Notes: generated from the letters alone by a model not told the origin. 51,918 bases of DNA from an uncultured Bacteroidota bacterium (GCA_903901345.1 CAIUQQ010000354.1:1-51918); one strand, 5' to 3'; shown: positions 1-8,036, numbered from the stretch's first letter. Numbers and translations are program-made.

Positions 1-69
1 AATATTTTTTTTGCTTTCATTTATTATATTGGTTTAATAGTTGAAGGTTAGGCCACAAGTTTGGCAAAG

Positions 70-159
70 TGGGGAATTTTGGGAAACTGAGATGACTGCC
101 ACCAATGAACCGCAAATTTTTTATAGGTGCTGTTTTTCTATTCGGATTTTATTTTTATC
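70..159 (-). repeat. degraded palindromic element downstream of the SDR gene
   Basis: Read on the minus strand, the sequence after the SDR stop contains GCACCTATAA, then GCGGTTCA and TGGTGG. This matches the order of motifs in the better-preserved element at 871-925 (GCACCTACAA, GCGGTTCAGTGGTT). The outer stem is largely lost here. The two elements look like diverged copies of one repeat, each placed just after a gene on the same strand. Confidence 0.45.
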
Positions 160-792
160 CTATTTTTCAGATATACCAATGTACTTTTTTAATTCAGTTT
201 GATTTTCTGCTTGTTTTATTAAAAAGTCTGCTACGTCTGCTCTATTAATTCCGCCTATGTTTATTCCTTTGAATAATTTATTTTCAATGCGGTATTTTTC
301 TGTCAATTCTTTGTCTAATAACCTTCCTGGCCTTACAACTGTCCAATTCAAATCGGAATGAGTAATCATTTCTTCCATTTTGGTTTTATCAGCATAAACG
401 TCTTTTAACAAGTATTTTAAAAACATTTTTACCAACCAAGGAACATAATTTTCACTTTCTCCAGCTCCAAATCCGGTAACAAAAATAAACGGAATAGTTA
501 TTTTGTTTTCATTATGTATTTCCAAAATTAATTTTGCAAAATCTGAAAAAAGGGTGGTCGCTTTCATGTTCTTGCCAGTACCCAATGTTATAATTAAGGC
601 ATCTGCATTTTGGATAGATTTGAATAAGTCAGCTTTATTGGTGGCATCACCAAGTATCATATTTAACGATTGTTTCTCTTCAATATTAATTTCAGATCGA
701 GAAAGGGTTGTTATTGAATGATTTCTATTTAATCCTCTTTTTACTGTTTCTAATCCTATTCCAGCCGAGGCTCCTATGATGGTTATATTCAT
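160..792 (-). CDS. NAD(P)-binding SDR-like oxidoreductase
   Basis: This 210-residue protein begins with a Rossmann dinucleotide-binding loop, GASAGIG at residues 7-13, and carries VVRPGRLLD in its second half. Both are typical of the atypical short-chain dehydrogenase/NAD(P)H-binding (NmrA/YwnB-like) group. Substrate and reaction cannot be told. The length is normal for the group and there is no signal peptide, so it should be cytoplasmic. It is the second of two short minus-strand genes. A palindromic element like the one after the preceding gene follows its stop, so it may be a mobile cassette gene. The family call is fairly safe and the function is open. Confidence 0.8.
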   Translation of the reverse strand: MNITIIGASAGIGLETVKRGLNRNHSITTLSRSEINIEEKQSLNMILGDATNKADLFKSIQNADALIITLGTGKNMKATTLFSDFAKLILEIHNENKITIPFIFVTGFGAGESENYVPWLVKMFLKYLLKDVYADKTKMEEMITHSDLNWTVVRPGRLLDKELTEKYRIENKLFKGINIGGINRADVADFLIKQAENQTELKKYIGISEK

Positions 793-870
793 TTTTCTTT
801 TTTATTGATTTTGAGTTGATAACGTTTTTGGGCTTAAAGAAGTGGCGATTTCGAAGAACAAAACTTCATA

Positions 871-925
871 TAACCACTGAACCGCCTATTTCTTGTAGGT
901 GCTTTTAGCGGTTCGTGCTTCTTTT
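871..925 (-). repeat. imperfect palindrome, attC-like candidate
   Basis: GAACCGC at 879-885 pairs perfectly with GCGGTTC at 908-914. Inside it CGCCTA and TAGGTG can pair with one wobble. The element lies between the YfiT-like gene and the SDR gene, both on the minus strand. Its size and nested stems resemble an integron recombination site, but I could not find a convincing pair of RYYYAAC/GTTRRRY core sites. It is recorded as a structured repeat only. Confidence 0.5.
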
Positions 926-944
926 TCTGTGTTAGTTTTAATTT

Positions 945-1490
945 TTAGTTCCAATTGTTTCTTTTTATTGTTTGAGTTATATGAGCAAGATGGTGGTTAC
1001 AATGCCACGCATAAACTCCTATATTTTCGTCAACTCTAAAATTTTTTCTGTGTTCAGGATGGATAAAAATTCTTCCATATTGTTCGTCTGTCAAATTGTT
1101 TAATAACACTGTCCATCTTTCGTGAATCCCTTCTATCATTTTCATTGAAGGCTCAATAGGCATGCTTTTAGTGTCAAGAAGTTCTGCCCAAAGTTCTTCA
1201 AAATAGGGTTTTATAGTTGGCTGGTCTTCTGTCAATGCAAGTTTTAAACGAGTTAAACTGTTCATATGACTGTCAGCACAATGGTGAACTACTTGTCTAA
1301 TTGTCCAGCCATCAGGTCTATATTGAGTATCAAGTTGCATGTCAGTCAACTTATATACTTCAGCTCCTAACCTTGTTGGAAATATTGCAATATCTGAAAC
1401 CCATTTTAATAAAATGTCTTTCGTAATTATCTCAGGTTTCTCAAACTTTCCAATCGGATATTTCAATTGTTCTAAAGTCATAAAGTTCAA
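945..1490 (-). CDS. YfiT/BstA-like DinB-superfamily metal-dependent protein
   Basis: The 181-residue protein matches the YfiT family (putative metal hydrolase, bacillithiol transferase-like, DinB four-helix fold). The start LEQLKYPIGKFEKP is characteristic. The likely metal ligands are visible: His70 in VVHHCADSH, and His163 and His167 in AWHCNHHLAHI. These have the spacing of the three-histidine nickel/zinc site known in this family. Methionine 4 is an equally good start. A cytoplasmic thiol-S-transferase role is known for some members, but the substrate here is unknown. The gene is followed by the palindromic element at 871-925. Confidence 0.85.
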   Translation of the reverse strand: MNFMTLEQLKYPIGKFEKPEIITKDILLKWVSDIAIFPTRLGAEVYKLTDMQLDTQYRPDGWTIRQVVHHCADSHMNSLTRLKLALTEDQPTIKPYFEELWAELLDTKSMPIEPSMKMIEGIHERWTVLLNNLTDEQYGRIFIHPEHRKNFRVDENIGVYAWHCNHHLAHITQTIKRNNWN

Positions 1491-1566
1491 ATTTGTTTAT
1501 ATTCTAAGTGTCATCTTTTAGCCTAAACGCTAACTAGTTTATGTAGGAATAATCATCCAAAATCTT

Positions 1567-2289
1567 CTATCTCAACACAAAATTTTGTCCTAAATAAACC
1601 CTGCGAACCATTTCGTCATCGGCTAATTCTTGGCCTGTTCCGGCTTTCAAAATTTTTCCTTCAAAAAGTAAATAGGCTCTGTCAACAATAGAAAGTGTTT
1701 CGTGAACATTGTGATCGGTTACTAAAATACCAATATTTTTATGTTTTAATTTTGCCACAATTACTTGAATATCTTCCACCGCAATGGGGTCAATTCCTGC
1801 AAAAGGTTCATCTAATAAAATAAACTTAGGGTTTACTGCCAATGCTCGGGCTATTTCGGTTCTACGTCTTTCGCCACCACTCAATACATTTCCCATGCTT
1901 TTTCGCACTTTGTGCAAGGTAAATTCATCAATCAATGATTCCAATCTATCGCGCTGTTCTTCCTTACTCATGGGCGTAAGTTCCATCACTGCTTTGATGT
2001 TATCTTCTACACTTAAAGTTCTGAAAATACTGGCTTCTTGTGGCAAATAACCTAAACCTTTTTGCGCCCTTTTGTACATGGGCATGGCGGTTAAATCTTC
2101 GCCATCTAAAGTAACAGTTCCTTCATCGGGTTTTATTAGCCCAACTGTCATATAAAAAGTAGTGGTTTTTCCAGCACCATTAGGGCCTAATAACCCAACG
2201 CATTCGCCTTGTTCTACTTCAATCGACACATGGTCAACAACGGTTCTTTTCTTGTATCTTTTAACTAAATTATGGCTTTCTAATTTCAT
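1567..2289 (-). CDS. lptB: LPS export ABC transporter ATP-binding protein LptB
   Basis: This 240-residue ABC ATPase has Walker A GPNGAGKT (35-42), signature LSGGE (136-140), Walker B FILLDEP ending at Asp160-Glu161, and the switch histidine in VTDHNVHET (His193). Overall it matches LptB closely, including QEASIFR in the Q-loop and the C-terminal YLGQNFVLR-type tail. LptB powers the LptFG permease, which extracts lipopolysaccharide from the inner membrane and pushes it along the Lpt bridge. No other lpt gene is adjacent, which is common in Bacteroidota. The ATG start directly precedes the conserved N-terminal strand. Confidence 0.93.
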   Translation of the reverse strand: MKLESHNLVKRYKKRTVVDHVSIEVEQGECVGLLGPNGAGKTTTFYMTVGLIKPDEGTVTLDGEDLTAMPMYKRAQKGLGYLPQEASIFRTLSVEDNIKAVMELTPMSKEEQRDRLESLIDEFTLHKVRKSMGNVLSGGERRRTEIARALAVNPKFILLDEPFAGIDPIAVEDIQVIVAKLKHKNIGILVTDHNVHETLSIVDRAYLLFEGKILKAGTGQELADDEMVRRVYLGQNFVLR

Positions 2290-2371
2290 GTTTTTGTACT
2301 TAAATAGTAGCGGAAATTGGTTTGCAATTATAATGCCATTATTGCTATTTTTTTAGAATAGTTTATTGACA

Positions 2372-2410
2372 ATGGACGATAGTCGTTGGACGATAGACGA
2401 TAGTTGATAG
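2372..2410. repeat. GACGATAG-type simple repeats
   Basis: Short degenerate runs of GACGATAG occur here. The reverse complement CTATCGTC/GGTCTATC recurs at 2466-2479, 2806-2865 and 10336-10350. A clean tandem of the same motif lies at 4358-4385. It is a dispersed low-complexity repeat family restricted to gaps between genes. Confidence 0.6.
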
Positions 2411-2479
2411 AAGATAAAAAATTAAGATTAGCACTTTTAATAAAATAGGCTATTCCCAACAAATCAACTATGGTCTATC

Positions 2480-2800
2480 TTTTATAAAAATAAAACTTGT
2501 ACCGAAGTAAATTTAACCATTATTTTTTTTAACAACTCCGAAGAGGTGTTGAATTTGAATAACCCTGCATGAAATGCAGGGAAAATGACAATACACATCA
2601 AAACAACTCTGAAGGAGTTGAATATTTTACAAAAAATATTTAATATTATAACACAATTCTGAATAACATAGTCAAATTTAATTTCCATGTTTTTAGCTTT
2701 TCAACTCCTTCAGAGTTGTTTTTTTAAATTATTAATTTCATCACCGAGTTTCACTCGATGCTATTCAAATTCAACTCCTTCGGAGTTGCTAATTTTAAGA
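2480..2800. repeat. composite inverted repeat flanked by 19-bp direct repeats
   Basis: The roughly 570-bp gap between lptB and the next gene has no credible coding sequence. Its core holds four copies of a 17-19 bp palindromic motif of the type CAACTCC-n-GGAGTTG: 2533-2551, 2604-2620, 2702-2718 and 2772-2788. The last two are in the opposite orientation to the first two, and the middle pair are exact reverse complements. A hairpin CCCTGCAT/ATGCAGGG (2563-2581) lies between the first two copies and a second hairpin around 2745-2762 between the last two. The sequences beside them also match in mirror order (GTTGAATTTGAATA on both arms). AAATCAACTATGGTCTATC stands directly before (2461-2479) and after (2801-2819) the unit. 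Confidence 0.8.
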
Positions 2801-2924
2801 AAATCAACTATGGTCTATCGTCTATAAACCATGGTCTATCATCTATGGTCTATCGTCTATTAACTATTAACCGTTGTCAATTTTGTTCAATTCATGGCAA
2901 TTGTTATCTTCGCCAACCAAAATA

Positions 2925-3305
2925 ATGAACGAAGCATTTGAAATACAACTGAACGCCTTAAAAGCTGATATTGATTTTTATAGTTATTCAATAAAAGAAG
3001 TGGCGATTGAAATGGTAAAAGAAGGTTTTACCAAATATCCAATTTTTATTGCCAGCGAGCATGAAGTAAAAATTGGAGAACTCATTTTATCGAGAGGCGA
3101 TTATGCCCGCGATAACGATATTTATGCATCTACTTTGGAAGAAATGCTTGAAAAAAAAGTCATTGATTCAAAAAAACAAAATGATTTTACAGAAAACTAT
3201 AAAGGTTATAAAACCCATTGTTGCGTACTTTGGTTAACTCCTACTTCGGCTCAGTTTGTATACATTCCATATAATAAAAATGCAGAAAATTTAGCCGATG
3301 CATAA
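2925..3305 (+). CDS. conserved hypothetical protein, about 126 residues
   Basis: I do not recognise the family. The ATG at 2925 was chosen because the longer reading from 2874 begins in repeat-derived sequence with a non-protein-like start. The protein is soluble with no signal peptide. It begins MNEAFEIQLNALKADIDFYS and has a central IFIASEHEVKIGELILSRGDY and a C-terminal strand-like CCVLWLTPTSAQFVYIPY. Its end overlaps the start of the following glycosyltransferase by 8 bases (ATG at 3298 inside the last codons), so the two are probably co-translated. Function is unknown. Confidence 0.75.
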   Translation: MNEAFEIQLNALKADIDFYSYSIKEVAIEMVKEGFTKYPIFIASEHEVKIGELILSRGDYARDNDIYASTLEEMLEKKVIDSKKQNDFTENYKGYKTHCCVLWLTPTSAQFVYIPYNKNAENLADA

Positions 3306-4320
3306 TTTCCCAAAAGTAGCAGTCGTTATTATTCATTGGAATAAGGTAGAATATTTGCAAAAATTTTTGCCTTCGGTGCTTGCTAGCAATTATCCTAATT
3401 TGCAAATTGTATTAGCCGATAACCATTCGAGTGATGATTCTGTGAAATTTATTGAAGAAAATTATCCTCAAATTCAAATTGTACAAAACGGTTATAATTA
3501 TGGCTATGCTGGTGGTTATAACCATGCGCTTAAACACGTAGAAGCAGATTATTATGTGCTTTTAAATAACGATGTGGAAGTAGGCGAAAACTGGATTCTT
3601 CCGGTTATAGAAGCCATGGAAGCCGACTCAAGCATTGCGGCAGCACAACCCAAAATGTTACAATATACCAACCGTAATTTGTTTGAATATGCGGGTGCTG
3701 CAGGCGGACATATTGATAAATTTGGATATGTATTTTGCAGGGGAAGGATTTTTGAAAAATGTGAAGTTGACAGTGGCCAATACCAAAATATAGAAGAAGT
3801 TTTTTGGGCAACTGGTGCTTGTTTATTTATCAAATCAAAATTATTTCACGAGGCAGAAGGATTTGACGCTAACTTTTTTGCTCACATGGAAGAGGTTGAT
3901 TTATGTTGGCGATTGCAATTAATGGGTTACAAAATAATCAGTGTTCCAGAAAGTTATGTTTACCATTTGGGAGGTGGAACTTTAAGCAAGCAAAGTGATA
4001 AAAAAACCTATTTGAATTTCAGAAATTCATTGATCATGATGCTTAAAAACTTGCCTGCAAATCAGATTTGGTGGCTTATTCCGTTCAGGCATGCGCTTGA
4101 TTTATTAAGTTCGGGATTCTTTTTAATTAATGGTTTTCCTAAACACAGTTTGGCCATTCACAAAGCACATTATCATTTTGCAAAACATTTTTTCAAATGG
4201 TTAAAATTACGCAGAAAAGTGCAACAAAAAATTACTAATAATAGCATGAAAGGCATTTATAATAAGAGTGTTGTATGGAAACATTTTGTAGAACAAAAAC
4301 AATTTTACAGCGAGTTATAG
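3298..4320 (+). CDS. family 2 glycosyltransferase (rhamnosyltransferase-like)
   Basis: The 340-residue protein has a GT-A fold. The N-terminal nucleotide-sugar strand is VAVVIIHWNKVEYL (residues 7-20), followed by DNHSSDDS and the metal-binding DxD-type motif LNNDVEV (NND 90-92). A later HMEEVDLCWRL carries the probable catalytic acidic residues. It resembles WcaA/rhamnosyltransferase-type enzymes that extend cell-surface polysaccharide or O-antigen. The basic C-terminal tail after about residue 255 could rest on the membrane. It is translationally coupled to the short protein upstream. Donor and acceptor sugars cannot be read from the sequence. Confidence 0.88.
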   Translation: MHNFPKVAVVIIHWNKVEYLQKFLPSVLASNYPNLQIVLADNHSSDDSVKFIEENYPQIQIVQNGYNYGYAGGYNHALKHVEADYYVLLNNDVEVGENWILPVIEAMEADSSIAAAQPKMLQYTNRNLFEYAGAAGGHIDKFGYVFCRGRIFEKCEVDSGQYQNIEEVFWATGACLFIKSKLFHEAEGFDANFFAHMEEVDLCWRLQLMGYKIISVPESYVYHLGGGTLSKQSDKKTYLNFRNSLIMMLKNLPANQIWWLIPFRHALDLLSSGFFLINGFPKHSLAIHKAHYHFAKHFFKWLKLRRKVQQKITNNSMKGIYNKSVVWKHFVEQKQFYSEL

Positions 4321-4357
4321 TTCCTATTGAAAAAAATGTACTTTCGCACCTCGATTA

Positions 4358-4385
4358 GACGATAGACGATAGACGATAGACGATT
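4358..4385. repeat. tandem 7-bp repeat GACGATA x4
   Basis: Four units of GACGATA (the last ends in T) lie between the glycosyltransferase stop and efp. A second dispersed motif, CTGAGCGTAGTCGAAG, follows at 4424-4439. If transcription of efp starts near 4350, both elements would lie in its leader. Confidence 0.8.
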
Positions 4386-4490
4386 GGCAATAAGAACAAA
4401 AGATGAATTGCCGTTTGCGGATACTGAGCGTAGTCGAAGTATAGCCAACGGAAAAAGAAATAATAAAAAATAAAAAAACATATAAAAATT

Positions 4491-5051
4491 ATGGCAAATA
4501 CAGGTGATTTATTTAAAGGCTGTTTTATAAAATTTAATGGCGAATTATGCCAAGTAATGGAATACCAACACAGAACACCAGGAAACTTACGTGCGTTTTA
4601 CCAAGTAGTATTACGCAATGTAAAAAGTGGCAAACAAATAGAACACCGTTTGCGTGCTGGCGAAAGTGTGGAAATGTTAAGAGTAGAACACCGCGAAATG
4701 CAGTTTTTATATAAAGACGGTAGCAGTTTGGTGTTAATGGATCCTGAAAATTTTGAACAAATATTTGTAGATGGTTCTTCAATAGGCAGCACTGAAAAAT
4801 TCATTAAAGAAGAAATGATTTTGAAAGTAGCTTTTGAAAGCGATACAGTTATAGGAATTGAGCCACCTAATTTTGGTGTTTACGAAGTAACTTATACAGA
4901 ACCTGGCGTTAAAGGCGATACAGCAACGAATACTTTAAAACCTGCTACTTTAGATACTGGCGCAGAAATTATGGTTCCTTTATTCATAAATATTGGAGAA
5001 AAAATTAAAGTAGATTTGCGTACTGAATCTTACGCTGAAAGAGTAAAATAA
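4491..5051 (+). CDS. efp: elongation factor P
   Basis: The 186-residue protein has the three-domain EF-P layout. An N-terminal KOW-like domain (residues 1-63) is followed by two OB domains, with the family ending VPLFINIGEKIKVDLRT. EF-P binds between the P and E sites of the ribosome and relieves stalling at proline runs. The tip loop reads HRTPGNLRAF, so the residue matching Escherichia coli Lys34 or Pseudomonas Arg32 is Asn32. An arginine follows two positions later. The usual lysine or arginine modification target is therefore missing. The gene is monocistronic, with its own probable terminator at 5097-5134. Confidence 0.93.
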   Translation: MANTGDLFKGCFIKFNGELCQVMEYQHRTPGNLRAFYQVVLRNVKSGKQIEHRLRAGESVEMLRVEHREMQFLYKDGSSLVLMDPENFEQIFVDGSSIGSTEKFIKEEMILKVAFESDTVIGIEPPNFGVYEVTYTEPGVKGDTATNTLKPATLDTGAEIMVPLFINIGEKIKVDLRTESYAERVK

Positions 5052-5096
5052 TTAGTGTTTGTAAAAAACTCCAATTTCTTCGTTATGCTTGCTATT

Positions 5097-5134
5097 AAAA
5101 AGGTCATTTACGAATAAAAAAAAAGTACCTTTTT
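5097..5134 (+). terminator. probable efp terminator
   Basis: AAAAAGGT (5097-5104) pairs with ACCTTTTT (5127-5134) across a 22-base loop, about 45 bases after the efp stop. The stem ends in a T run. The stem is A/T-rich, so strength is uncertain. Confidence 0.5.
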
Positions 5135-5140
5135 ACAGTT

Positions 5141-5211
5141 TGTCATATTGAGCGTAGTCGAAATATATTGAAAACGAAAGTAATAAGTTCTCGACTCCGC
5201 TCGAACTGACA
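5141..5211. repeat. inverted pair of TGTCA-GAGCG-AGTCGA elements
   Basis: The left arm TGTCATATTGAGCGTAGTCG (from 5141) and the right arm at 5187-5211 are imperfect reverse complements; the right arm read backwards is TGTCAGTTCGAGCGGAGTCG. They are members of the dispersed 'GAGCGNAGTCGA' family also seen at 4424-4439. The unit sits in the convergent gap after efp. Confidence 0.7.
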
Positions 5212-5243
5212 TAAAAAAAAGCATCTTTTAAGGTGCTTTTTTT
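5212..5243. terminator. bidirectional terminator between efp and glycosyltransferase
   Basis: A run of A followed by GCATC pairs with GGTGC followed by a run of T (one T-G wobble, loop TTTTAA). The symmetric A/T tails suit termination of both the plus-strand efp side and the minus-strand gene ending at 5242. Confidence 0.75.
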
Positions 5244-6030
5244 ATGCTTCATTCATAAACTCATATTTGGGATTGTGGCTACTGTGCCAATGGTGCAGAA
5301 TTTTGGCTCTATTTCTAACTATGGTAAAACCATTTTTATGAAAGCGTTCCCAAAGTTCCGTATCTTCATTTCCCCAAGTGGTATACGTTTCATTCAATCC
5401 ACCAATTTTTTTCCAATCTTGTTTTAGGCAACTTAACATTCCTTTGCTACCATATTGTTCCCACTCGCCATTTTGCTTTGCAATAACAGCCGGTTTATTA
5501 TTATACAAAAAGAAAAAAATGGGATACCAAACTCGGTTTTTAGCTGTAAAAAAGTTAACTGATTCAACAATATTTTTTGGAAGCGATAAATCGGCATCAC
5601 AAATAAAAACAAGATTGGTTTCACTTTGGGCAACAGCTTTGTTAAAAGTGTAAGACCTACTGAATTTGATGGAATCAGAGTTAAAAATTAATTTCCCTTT
5701 CCACTGTTTTTGGATTTCAGTTTTTAAATCTTCCACATCATTCGAGTTACAATCAAAAACAGAAAGTTCTATTAAATGCTGGTGTTTTGCGGCTTTGATG
5801 CTTTGCAATAAATGATTCAAATAGTTATCGCTTCGGTTATAAATTCCAGTGCAAATGGTAATTTTTTCTAGCTTTTTAAATGAAAATATTGAATACCATA
5901 AATAAATGCCAATTCCTTTAAAATCGCGGTACAAACTGTTTGATGAAAAACTACGTTGAGGCGCTTTAAACACATAGTAAAATGGGTATTTATAGCTTTT
6001 TGGAATGATGTTTTTTAGTGCAGCAAACAT
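5242..6030 (-). CDS. family 2 glycosyltransferase with galactosyltransferase-like C-terminal domain
   Basis: The 262-residue protein has ITICTGIYNRSDNYLNHLL as first strand and helix (about residues 57-75). The nucleotide-sugar/metal motif is FICDADLSLP (Asp145, Asp147). TWGNEDTELWERF near residue 220 is typical of the chondroitin-polymerase/galactosyltransferase C-terminal (Glyco_transf_7C) group. It probably adds a sugar to a surface glycan. It starts 5 bases after the stop of the minus-strand glycosyltransferase upstream, so the two form an operon. The specific sugar is unknown. Confidence 0.82.
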   Translation of the reverse strand: MFAALKNIIPKSYKYPFYYVFKAPQRSFSSNSLYRDFKGIGIYLWYSIFSFKKLEKITICTGIYNRSDNYLNHLLQSIKAAKHQHLIELSVFDCNSNDVEDLKTEIQKQWKGKLIFNSDSIKFSRSYTFNKAVAQSETNLVFICDADLSLPKNIVESVNFFTAKNRVWYPIFFFLYNNKPAVIAKQNGEWEQYGSKGMLSCLKQDWKKIGGLNETYTTWGNEDTELWERFHKNGFTIVRNRAKILHHWHSSHNPKYEFMNEA

Positions 6031-6035
6031 GATAT

Positions 6036-6773
6036 TTATTTAGCAAAACTAGTCTTAAGTTTTCGGTAAATCCACCTTAAATTTAAACCTGACATGTACA
6101 TTTTTTGAACTTCCAATTTTTCCTTAAAAGCTTCATTTATATTTTGACTTTTAGCATTGGCATGAACTCGATAAGCAGCCATGTGAATGTTAACGTATAA
6201 ACATGAACGGTTTTTTAGTAAATGTAAAATCAGTTCATAATCAAAAGCATATTTAAAATGAGCATCTAAAAAGAAATCGCGCTTTAATTGACTCCTGTTA
6301 AAAAAGCAAGATGGTTGGTAAATATTTGGCAACATACCTACTTCTAAAACTTTTTCAAACCTTACAGGATTCCCTTTTACAGTTTCAATTTCTACTCCAA
6401 ATTCATTAATAGTTGAACAATTACCATGTACTAATGATGTTTCGCTATTTACCTCAAAACAAGAAACAGCTGTTTCCACTGCATTTGGCATTAACAAATC
6501 ATCCGAATTTATAAAAGCAATGATTTCACCTTTACACATTTTAAATGCCTGGTTTATAGCATCTGCCTGACCCAAATCGGCTTTACATTGCCAATAAGTA
6601 ATATTGGCATCGTACTTTTTAATTATTTCTAAACTTCCATCATTAGAACCACCATCCATTACAAAATATTCTATATTTTTATAAGTTTGGTTTAAAACAG
6701 AAAGTATGGTTTGCTCCAAAAATTGCGCTTGGTTATAACTAGGAGTAATTATGCTAACTAATGGATTATTCAT
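6036..6773 (-). CDS. family 2 glycosyltransferase (WcaA-like)
   Basis: The 245-residue protein begins with VSIITPSYNQAQFLEQTILS, then VMDGGSNDGS (39-47), and has the DxD-type motif FINSDDLLMPN (residues 88-97). This is the canonical GT-A core of family 2 enzymes. It is soluble or peripheral on the inner face of the membrane and likely acts in surface polysaccharide assembly. It is the first gene of a two-gene minus-strand operon with the glycosyltransferase at 5242-6030. Donor and acceptor are not predictable. Confidence 0.88.
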   Translation of the reverse strand: MNNPLVSIITPSYNQAQFLEQTILSVLNQTYKNIEYFVMDGGSNDGSLEIIKKYDANITYWQCKADLGQADAINQAFKMCKGEIIAFINSDDLLMPNAVETAVSCFEVNSETSLVHGNCSTINEFGVEIETVKGNPVRFEKVLEVGMLPNIYQPSCFFNRSQLKRDFFLDAHFKYAFDYELILHLLKNRSCLYVNIHMAAYRVHANAKSQNINEAFKEKLEVQKMYMSGLNLRWIYRKLKTSFAK

Positions 6774-6818
6774 TTTTTACAAATAACGCAAATATTTATT
6801 TAAAAATGTTACATAAAT

Positions 6819-8036
6819 CTAATCAAATCTGATTGATTTTACAGGACTAATTTTACTAACCACATTTGCTGGCAACAGCAATAAAACAAGGCAAATTGCA
6901 AAGCATGAAACATTTACCAAAACAAAATCGAAAGATTGGAACGAAACGGGAACCGCACTTACATAATAATCTTTTTCCGAAAGTTTGATAAAACTAAATT
7001 GCTGTTGTAAAAATCCTAATCCTATTGCCAAAGCATTGCCTAGCAATAAACCTCTGATAATAATAAAGGCTGCTAAATTCAAAAATATTTTTATAATATT
7101 CAAATTATTCAAGCCCAAAGCTTTTAGCATACCAATCATATTGCTACGCTCAACTATTAAAATTAACAAAGCTGTAACCATATTAATAATGGCAACTGCA
7201 GCCATCAAAATTAAAATAATCATTACATTTACATCCAACATATTTAGCCAATTAAAAAGATCGGGATAAACTAAATTAATGGGAGTAATTCCCATAGTGT
7301 AAGGCGTTACTGTAGCCAGCAAATCAACTTTAGACTCCAATGAATCAAAATTATTTACAAAAATTTCGTATCCTGTAAATAAATTATTAGACCAGCCATT
7401 TAATTTTTGAATTTGTTTGATATCAACCAAAGCATACAAATCGTCAATTTCCCCTAAATTAGTATCAAAAATACCAACAATATTGAACTTACGAACGCGA
7501 GGTGGATCTTGAATAAAATATACAAAAATTCCATCACCCACTTTAAACCCTAATTTTTGTGCTAACGAGGAAGAAAGTAAAATTTGATTAGAAAGTTTTA
7601 AAGTATCTAATTTAGGAATGTTGCCAGCTATTAAACTATTTTTCAAATACGTAAAATCAAAATGGGCGTCAACACCTTTTAAAACAATTCCTTGAAAATC
7701 GTTTTCAGTTTTAATAATACCCGCTTTAATTGCATATTTTTGGTAGTGCTTAAATCCATTTTTAGCATTAATAAATTGCTCTACATCAGCATTACCTTCA
7801 ATAGGCAAACTTTGGTAAGATTGGTTTTGGTCAAGATTATTAATTAAAATATGTGATTGAAAATTGGAAAGTTTTTTACTAACTTGCTGCTTGTAACCAC
7901 GCGAAATAGCAATTGCTAAAAGCATAACTGTAACACTAATGGCTACCGCCAAAGTAGCTATTCGAACGATAAGTTTAGAAAACGAAGTTTGTTTACTTTG
8001 GCTTAAACGTTTTGATATAAAAAAACTTAATTGCAA
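6819..8036 (-). CDS. LolC/E-type ABC transporter permease (FtsX-like)
   Basis: The 405-residue membrane protein has one N-terminal transmembrane segment (about 24-46, IVRIATLAVAISVTVMLLAI) and a periplasmic MacB-like domain of some 215 residues. Three C-terminal segments carry the FtsX-like region (MAAVAIINMVTALLILIVERSN... MLKALGL). This is the layout of LolC/LolE, which release lipoproteins from the inner membrane to LolA. The N-terminal FISKRLSQSKQ matches that group. The partner ATPase (LolD) is not in the window. The start lies 5 bases from the divergent ORF at 8042, so promoters for both must overlap coding ends or the next gene starts later. Confidence 0.85.
   Translation of the reverse strand: MQLSFFISKRLSQSKQTSFSKLIVRIATLAVAISVTVMLLAIAISRGYKQQVSKKLSNFQSHILINNLDQNQSYQSLPIEGNADVEQFINAKNGFKHYQKYAIKAGIIKTENDFQGIVLKGVDAHFDFTYLKNSLIAGNIPKLDTLKLSNQILLSSSLAQKLGFKVGDGIFVYFIQDPPRVRKFNIVGIFDTNLGEIDDLYALVDIKQIQKLNGWSNNLFTGYEIFVNNFDSLESKVDLLATVTPYTMGITPINLVYPDLFNWLNMLDVNVMIILILMAAVAIINMVTALLILIVERSNMIGMLKALGLNNLNIIKIFLNLAAFIIIRGLLLGNALAIGLGFLQQQFSFIKLSEKDYYVSAVPVSFQSFDFVLVNVSCFAICLVLLLLPANVVSKISPVKSIRFD

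Noticed and set aside
2482-2688. Minus-strand open frame of 68 residues upstream of the composite repeat
   Set aside because: It reads straight through the palindromic repeats and has no credible ribosome site or family; it follows from the repeat structure.
5233-5653. Plus-strand frames across the glycosyltransferase at 5242-6030
   Set aside because: They are antisense to a gene with clear GT-A motifs and have no family resemblance.
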